Positions 59,224 to 64,000 of a stretch of 64,000 bases of DNA are shown here, in pieces. Origin of the DNA: M3007 sp031425155 (lineage in GTDB: Bacteria > Bacteroidota > Bacteroidia > Chitinophagales > Saprospiraceae); assembly GCA_031425155.1 (NCBI GenBank), contig JANPIV010000035.1:62001-126000 (forward strand), in the 5' to 3' direction. The position numbers were made by a program, and so were the translations under genes. The notes beneath the pieces are model-generated. The model saw only the letters and a list, made by a program, of their open reading frames with translations, did no database searches and was not told the DNA's origin. Each line of letters opens with the position of its first letter. Within the stretch, counting starts at the first letter, position 1.

Positions 59224-62200
59224 ATGAAAAAAATTCTATTTTTACTGACTGTCGTTTGTCTTTCCACTGCTTCTCTGGCAGCGAAAGCATTTTCTCTGAC
59301 CGAAAGAATCGCCACGGACAGCAGCGGCAACGCCTGTACCAACCCGGTGCTGCTCAACCCGATCACTACCCTGAATGCCTTATGCGGGGCCGGTACGGGC
59401 GCGATCATCCTGGATGTGGAGGGTGGCAATTTCAACTACCAATTCAACTGGTCGCCTAATGTATCGAGCGGCAATCTGGCTTTCAACCTCACCGCTGGCA
59501 CCTACTCTATTCAAATTGTGCGCAACAGTCAGCCTGAATGTACGCTCGATACGACGGTGATTGTCAATAATTCCAATGCCCCGGAGTATCAGGTGGCAGA
59601 AATACAGGCAGCGACCTGTCTGGCAATCAATGGTAAAATAACCCTGACGCCCGCCAACCTGCAGTACACCTGGAGCAATGGCACCACAGGAGCCGTAAAT
59701 GCGAACCTCGCCGCCGGTTGCTATTACGTGACCGCTACGCAACCCTCCACGGGCTGTTTCGGTATTTCCCGGATATGCGTACCCCGCCTCAACCAGTTGC
59801 AGGCCGATTATACCATTATAAAACAGGCTAAATGTGGGCGACCGACGGGTATTGTCCAACTCTCCGTGGCCGGTGGATCGGGCAATTACAGCTATAGCCT
59901 GGGGAATGGCCCGTACTTAACTAATTTAACGCCAGGGACTTACATAGATGTTATTCAGGATAATGTGTCGGTATGCGCCGATACCGTTTCTTTTGTCGTA
60001 CAAAACATACCGGTCTCCGGCTCGATAGAATCCACTATTTATGATGTGAAATGTCCGGGCGGTAGTGATGGTTACATTGAGTTTCATGTGATTGCGGGCG
60101 AGAATTTTACGAATCCGCCCACTTTCGCGCTGCGCGATAGTAATGACAATCCAACGACCCCTATTTTTCCCGGCAACCTGCCTTCCGGCCCCTACAACCT
60201 GTATATTGTGGATGCCGATAGTTGCAGTCTGCCGACTTATACTTTTCGCATTGGCGAGCCGCCGCCTTTTGCCCTGCAAAAAACGATCACTCCGCAAAGC
60301 TGTACGCAGGGCGGTCAAATCCTGCTGGATTTGAGCGGAAGTAATGGACAATTTACCGTGGACTGGGAAGATTTGCCGGGTACCGACGATGGAGAAGACC
60401 GCCTGAATCTGCTGCCCGGACGTTATTCAGCGATTATTTACGATAGTTTATTCTGTCAATATCATCTGGATAGCGTGTTAGTGCTCCGCGAATGTACCGC
60501 ACCGAGTAGCCTGTACCGGGTGTTGACGGCGAGCACCACTGATACTTTTTGCCTGAATCTGCCAACGGGAATTTCCGAGACCGAGGCTAATTTTACGCTG
60601 GAAGGTGGCGGTACAACGGGCAGTTCTGCCTTTGGCAGCTGGACTTTGAAACCGGATGGCTGCCTGGTGTATCAAGCGAAAACGACGACAGGTTATGCAC
60701 TCGATACGATCTGTATCCGGGAGAATGTAGATATTCCCGGTCTGAGCCAGACATTTTGCATCATCGTCAGCATCACCGCCACCGCCCCGACCACGCAGGA
60801 AGTATATTTTTCCGTGCTGTCCGGACAGGCGGCGGCAGCCTGTGCCACTCTCCCGCCGGATATTGCCTTGCCAACTATTAATTTGTTGAATACCAGTGGT
60901 TTGAGCGGTACGAGCGGAAGTTATGGGAGTTATACGATCAATCCCAGCAGTGCTTGTATTACGTTTCAGTCGTTGGGGCAGCCGGGCTATAATGTAGATG
61001 ATATTGGCGTGGCCGTATGCGGCGGCACTCCGTTTCATTGCAAGATCATCCACTATCTGCCTTCAGTGTTGCCGCCCGCCTCTTGCGCCAGTGCCATTCA
61101 GTTGCCTGCCTCCCTGAACCTGACTACCACTGATTGCGCTGCCGGAGCGACCGTTTGTCTGCCGCCGCCCTTTTCGGAGATCAATAACTACGCGATTTTT
61201 GATAATAGCCTGCCCTACCAGGGCGGTTTGCAGCCTTGCAATTATGATACTTTGACGGCCTACCCGATCAGCCAAATTCCGGCTAACGGGCCTTTTACGC
61301 TGAATCAATGGCTCCTGAACGGAGTGCCGGTGGGCGGTAGTTTTTCCGATTTGAATGGCCTGCTGGCACTGCTGAACCTGCTGGACGTGACCGGCAATTG
61401 GCAGACTTTCAACAATGCCTTTATCGTGGGCGGCACGAACAACAATACCTATGGAACAATGCGGATCACCTCGGCTACCGGCGTGGTGAAGACGCTGAAT
61501 CCCGGTATTCAGTACGTACCCACTGGCACCGAACTACGGCTGGCGGTGGGCGCGCATACCGTGGTGTTCCGCAGTGTGCTTTCCGGCTGCGCCGATACGA
61601 TGGCCGTACAGGTGTCGTGTTCCGGCTGCCCGCCGCTGCACAACTATATACCCGATGCCGGGGGCAATATCCGCTGGATGGTCTCCAACTGTGATTTTGA
61701 CACGACCTTCTGCACGGAGTTGGCCAATGCGCAAGCCAGCAGTTTTGAAGTAAAAGAGAATGGCCAGCCGTTCAATAATTTCACGCCCTGCGATACCCAG
61801 CTTGGTCTGGTGCTGGATACCGGCTACCATCGCCTGACCGTCCGTCAACTCCAAGGCACCTGCCAATATACGGTCAATGTCTATGTGACCTGCCCCGGCG
61901 TATCGGCGGATACGCTGCTGGCGCGGCCCGATAATGTCACCACGACCCGCATTGCACCTGTGCAAGTTTCTATTCTCGCCAATGATACTTACCAGGGCGC
62001 GGTGCAGGTGGAATTGCTGAATACGGCGGAGTTTGGTGCTTTCAGTTACGAGCCGATTCTGGGTACGCTCACTTATACACCCGACCCAGTCCGCTGCGGT
62101 TTGGTGGCCGTGAGTTATCGCCTCACCGACCAGCAGGGCCGCCAGTCCACGGCCGTCGTGACGGTAACGGTGACCTGCGATAAAGTGATCGTTTTCAATG

Positions 62201-62451
62201 GTATATCTCCCAATGGCGACAACCTGAACGACGCCTGGCGCATACCGGGCATCGAGCAGTTTCCGAATAATGAGGTGCAGGTATTCAATCGCTGGGGCAG
62301 CCGGGTGCTACTGCAAAAAGGCTACACCAACCAGGCACCCTGGGCGGGCCAATGGAACGGCCAGGAACTCCCCGATGGGACTTATTTTTATGTGATTGAC
62401 CTGGGCGATGGCGGCGAGGTGCTGAGTGGGTTTTTGGAGATATTGCGATAG
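59224..62451 (+). CDS. Secreted T9SS type B (CHU_C) protein with SprB-like repeats
   Basis: The frame opens at 59017; ATG 59224 (MKKILFLLTVVCLSTASLAAKA) begins a signal, 1075 residues. Multiple SprB-like repeats: CGAGTGAIILDVEGGNFNYQ, CGRPTGIVQLSVAGGSGNYSYSLG, CPGGSDGYIEFHVIAGENF, then Ig-like and cadherin-like modules (ADTLLARPDNVTTTRIAPVQVSILAND). The end is CHU_C: NGISPNGDNLNDAWRIPGIEQFPNNEVQVFNRWGSRVL, WNGQELPDGTYFYVIDLG. Type B T9SS cargo, probably on the surface, comparable to the gene at 1897-3879 but longer. Adhesion or gliding role is inferred. Confidence 0.9.
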   Translation: MKKILFLLTVVCLSTASLAAKAFSLTERIATDSSGNACTNPVLLNPITTLNALCGAGTGAIILDVEGGNFNYQFNWSPNVSSGNLAFNLTAGTYSIQIVRNSQPECTLDTTVIVNNSNAPEYQVAEIQAATCLAINGKITLTPANLQYTWSNGTTGAVNANLAAGCYYVTATQPSTGCFGISRICVPRLNQLQADYTIIKQAKCGRPTGIVQLSVAGGSGNYSYSLGNGPYLTNLTPGTYIDVIQDNVSVCADTVSFVVQNIPVSGSIESTIYDVKCPGGSDGYIEFHVIAGENFTNPPTFALRDSNDNPTTPIFPGNLPSGPYNLYIVDADSCSLPTYTFRIGEPPPFALQKTITPQSCTQGGQILLDLSGSNGQFTVDWEDLPGTDDGEDRLNLLPGRYSAIIYDSLFCQYHLDSVLVLRECTAPSSLYRVLTASTTDTFCLNLPTGISETEANFTLEGGGTTGSSAFGSWTLKPDGCLVYQAKTTTGYALDTICIRENVDIPGLSQTFCIIVSITATAPTTQEVYFSVLSGQAAAACATLPPDIALPTINLLNTSGLSGTSGSYGSYTINPSSACITFQSLGQPGYNVDDIGVAVCGGTPFHCKIIHYLPSVLPPASCASAIQLPASLNLTTTDCAAGATVCLPPPFSEINNYAIFDNSLPYQGGLQPCNYDTLTAYPISQIPANGPFTLNQWLLNGVPVGGSFSDLNGLLALLNLLDVTGNWQTFNNAFIVGGTNNNTYGTMRITSATGVVKTLNPGIQYVPTGTELRLAVGAHTVVFRSVLSGCADTMAVQVSCSGCPPLHNYIPDAGGNIRWMVSNCDFDTTFCTELANAQASSFEVKENGQPFNNFTPCDTQLGLVLDTGYHRLTVRQLQGTCQYTVNVYVTCPGVSADTLLARPDNVTTTRIAPVQVSILANDTYQGAVQVELLNTAEFGAFSYEPILGTLTYTPDPVRCGLVAVSYRLTDQQGRQSTAVVTVTVTCDKVIVFNGISPNGDNLNDAWRIPGIEQFPNNEVQVFNRWGSRVLLQKGYTNQAPWAGQWNGQELPDGTYFYVIDLGDGGEVLSGFLEILR

Positions 62452-62500
62452 GGGTGCCCATTGACTTTTTACTGATGATGTGCTATTCCAATTATACATC

Positions 62501-62752
62501 TAACGTGAGTTCGGAGTAATCCCCGGAGGGGCTTAATATGAATAACCCCGTATGAAATACGGGGAAATAGTGATATTATAGAAAAACAACCCCAGCGGGG
62601 TTGAACACGGCTGCCACCTAGTGATATTCAACCCCGCTGGGGTTGGTCCGCCTTCTTCTTTTACCCCCAGTTTCACTGGGGGCTATTCATATTCGACCCC
62701 TTTGGGGTCATAACATTAGAGAATTACTCTTAATTTCTCCGAATTTACGTTA
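62501..62752. repeat. Mirror-arranged multi-hairpin element, about 252 bp
   Basis: Outer arms TAACGTGAGTTCGGAG (62501-62516) and CTCCGAATTTACGTTA (62737-62752) pair imperfectly. Inside, in order: hairpin CCCCGGAGGGG, linker TTAATATGAATA, hairpin CCCCGTATGAAATACGGGG (62546-62564), AACCCCAGCGGGGTT (62588-62602), its exact complement AACCCCGCTGGGGTT (62630-62644), hairpin CCCCCAGTTTCACTGGGGG (62664-62682), linker TATTCATATTCG, hairpin GACCCCTTTGGGGTC (62695-62709). The second half mirrors the first. It follows a T9SS gene and precedes a GH28-like gene. Confidence 0.85.
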
Positions 62753-62773
62753 CATCTAATACTTCCTATCTCC

Positions 62774-64000
62774 ATGCAAGCAAAAATCCTCTTCTCCATC
62801 ACCCTCTTTTTCCTCACCCTCCCCCTTTCTGCCAAAGACTATCGCGCTTCCTTTTTCGGCATAGAATCCAATGGTACTACCTTGAACACCCGTTCCATTC
62901 AAAAGGCCATAGACTATATCCATGATAATGGCGGTGGCCGATTGGTGTTTAACGTAGGCCGGTTCGTGACGGGTTCTATTTATTTGAAATCCAATGTGAC
63001 GATTCATCTGGAAGAAGGGGCCATACTGGTTGGTTCCTTAAATCCCTTTGATTATGACCACAATACTTATTGGACAGCATTAATATATGCTTACGATCAG
63101 GAAAACATTGGTATTACCGGGAAAGGCGTCATTGATGGCCGTGGCTACGAGGTGGCACAAAACGTGCTGGTCATGATTCATAAAGGCCTTATAAAAGATG
63201 CCGTTTTAAAGAACGACCGGCCCCATGAAGGACTGCGTCCGCAAAATATTTATTTTAAAGGCTGTAAAAATATAGTGATTCAGGGGATCATTATTAAAAA
63301 TCCGGCCAGTTGGAACCAACAATACGACCAGTGTAAAAACCTGCTGGTAGAAAATATAACCGTAGATAGTAAAAACTACTGGAATAATGACGGAATAGAT
63401 ATTGTGGATTGCGATAGTGTAATCGTCAGAAATAGTTATTTCGATGCGGGCGACGATGGCATTTGCCTGAAATCACACAAGGCTGATTTTTTATGTCAGA
63501 ACGTTAAGATTACCAATAATAAAATTCGATCCAGTGCCAATGGTATTAAGTTTGGCACCGCTTCGCTGGGTGGTTTTAAAAATATCGAGATCATTAATAA
63601 TATTGTTTTTGATACTTATCGCTCGGCCATCTCCTTTGCAGCGGTGGATGGCGGCACGATTGATAATATAACCGTGGACAGTCTGCAATCATTAAATACC
63701 GGAAATGCCATTTTCCTTAGAATTGGCGAACGAAAACCAGGCAAAAAAGGCAGTCTGAAAAACGTGCGTATTTCTAATGTCTATGCCGAAGTACCCGCCA
63801 CCAAAGCCGATGCAGGTTACCAGTACGAAGGGCCGGTAGAAGATTTACCCAGAAATGTTTCCCCAGTATCCATCGTCGGTATGACCGATGTATCCATAGA
63901 AAATATCGTTTTAAAAAACGTAGAAATCCATTATCCCGGCGGCGGTAATCCGAAGTACGCAAAAGTAGGACTGGATGAATTAGAGAAAGTACCGGAATTG
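62774..64000 (+). CDS. GH28-like polygalacturonase, N-terminal part (runs off window end)
   Basis: ATG 62774 opens a frame that stays open to the window end (409 codons). Signal peptide MQAKILFSITLFFLTLPLSA, then DYRASFFGIESNGTTLNTRSIQKAIDYIHDNGGGRLVFNVGRFVTGSIYLKSNVTIHLEEGA, the usual GH28 entry, followed by parallel beta-helix repeats (NIGITGKGVIDGRG, NIYFKGCKNIVIQGIII, NLLVENITVDS). GH28 acids are present in NNDGIDIVDCDSV and DAGDDGICLKS. The usual G-H-G/S motif reads SSANGIKFGTAS without histidine. It should cleave pectin or a related polysaccharide after export; substrate is inferred. No T9SS tail can be seen because the end is missing. Confidence 0.88.
   Translation, partial: MQAKILFSITLFFLTLPLSAKDYRASFFGIESNGTTLNTRSIQKAIDYIHDNGGGRLVFNVGRFVTGSIYLKSNVTIHLEEGAILVGSLNPFDYDHNTYWTALIYAYDQENIGITGKGVIDGRGYEVAQNVLVMIHKGLIKDAVLKNDRPHEGLRPQNIYFKGCKNIVIQGIIIKNPASWNQQYDQCKNLLVENITVDSKNYWNNDGIDIVDCDSVIVRNSYFDAGDDGICLKSHKADFLCQNVKITNNKIRSSANGIKFGTASLGGFKNIEIINNIVFDTYRSAISFAAVDGGTIDNITVDSLQSLNTGNAIFLRIGERKPGKKGSLKNVRISNVYAEVPATKADAGYQYEGPVEDLPRNVSPVSIVGMTDVSIENIVLKNVEIHYPGGGNPKYAKVGLDELEKVPEL

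Noticed and set aside
62501..62752. tRNA or rRNA gene in the hairpin region
   Set aside because: No cloverleaf, anticodon arm or CCA-type 3' end; stems are simple C/G hairpins.

Overview
The window looks like chromosomal DNA of a free-living Bacteroidota bacterium, most likely from the Saprospiraceae/Chitinophagia-like part of the phylum (inference). The evidence is four proteins with type A and two with type B (CHU_C, 'gliding motility') type IX secretion C-termini, one SusC/SusD pair, Bacteroidota lipoprotein signals, and recurrent TAnnTTTG -7 promoter boxes. No rRNA, tRNA, insertion sequence, integrase, prophage or CRISPR array was seen.

Layout. 1-1819 (minus strand) is an AT-rich cassette: a three-helix membrane protein, a TIR-domain protein 8 bp behind it, and the start of a second TIR gene cut by the window edge. 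It looks like the edge of a defence island and is the best candidate for an undescribed system. 1897-4833 holds a type B T9SS protein and a secreted trypsin-like protease. 4854-14427 is mostly housekeeping: mutS, folP, an rlmI-type rRNA methyltransferase, a DUF4230 membrane protein and a dienelactone hydrolase, with a TerB-like gene pair and an esterase on the other strand. 14668-19968 encodes two large T9SS cargo proteins, a reprolysin-like metalloprotease and an exported dikinase-like protein. 20022-21926 is hemL and a shikimate kinase gene. 22225-24458 is a T9SS protein next to a GH13 amylase lipoprotein. 24550-28017 is recQ and rmuC. 28105-34405 carries DUF983, BrkB-like, thioesterase, arginine deiminase and two esterase genes.

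34576-39303 is a three-gene export operon (ABC protein with non-canonical ATPase motifs, HlyD adaptor, TolC-like channel). 39515-46393 has an alpha-solenoid protein, a 962-residue T9SS protein, a FAD oxidoreductase and a DUF2911 protein. 46581-55270 reads SusC, SusD, small lipoprotein, then a 1110-residue FG-GAP/ASPIC lipoprotein, which I read as an outer-membrane uptake locus. 55648-57877 encodes agmatine deiminase and N-carbamoylputrescine amidase, which together turn agmatine into putrescine. A Crp/Fnr regulator, a 1075-residue type B T9SS protein and the start of a GH28-like pectinase close the window.

The intergenic DNA is rich in palindromic and interspersed elements: a three-copy GATTCGA/CTTGAT palindrome, a CCTGTAAGG palindrome family, a 252-bp mirror-arranged multi-hairpin element at 62501-62752, a composite element at 31036-31171, and 20-bp TGTGGTCAATG direct repeats at 39416-39475. 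Some repeats have entered coding sequence (mutS, rmuC, and a T9SS signal peptide). All family assignments come from reading translated sequence; no database search was run.
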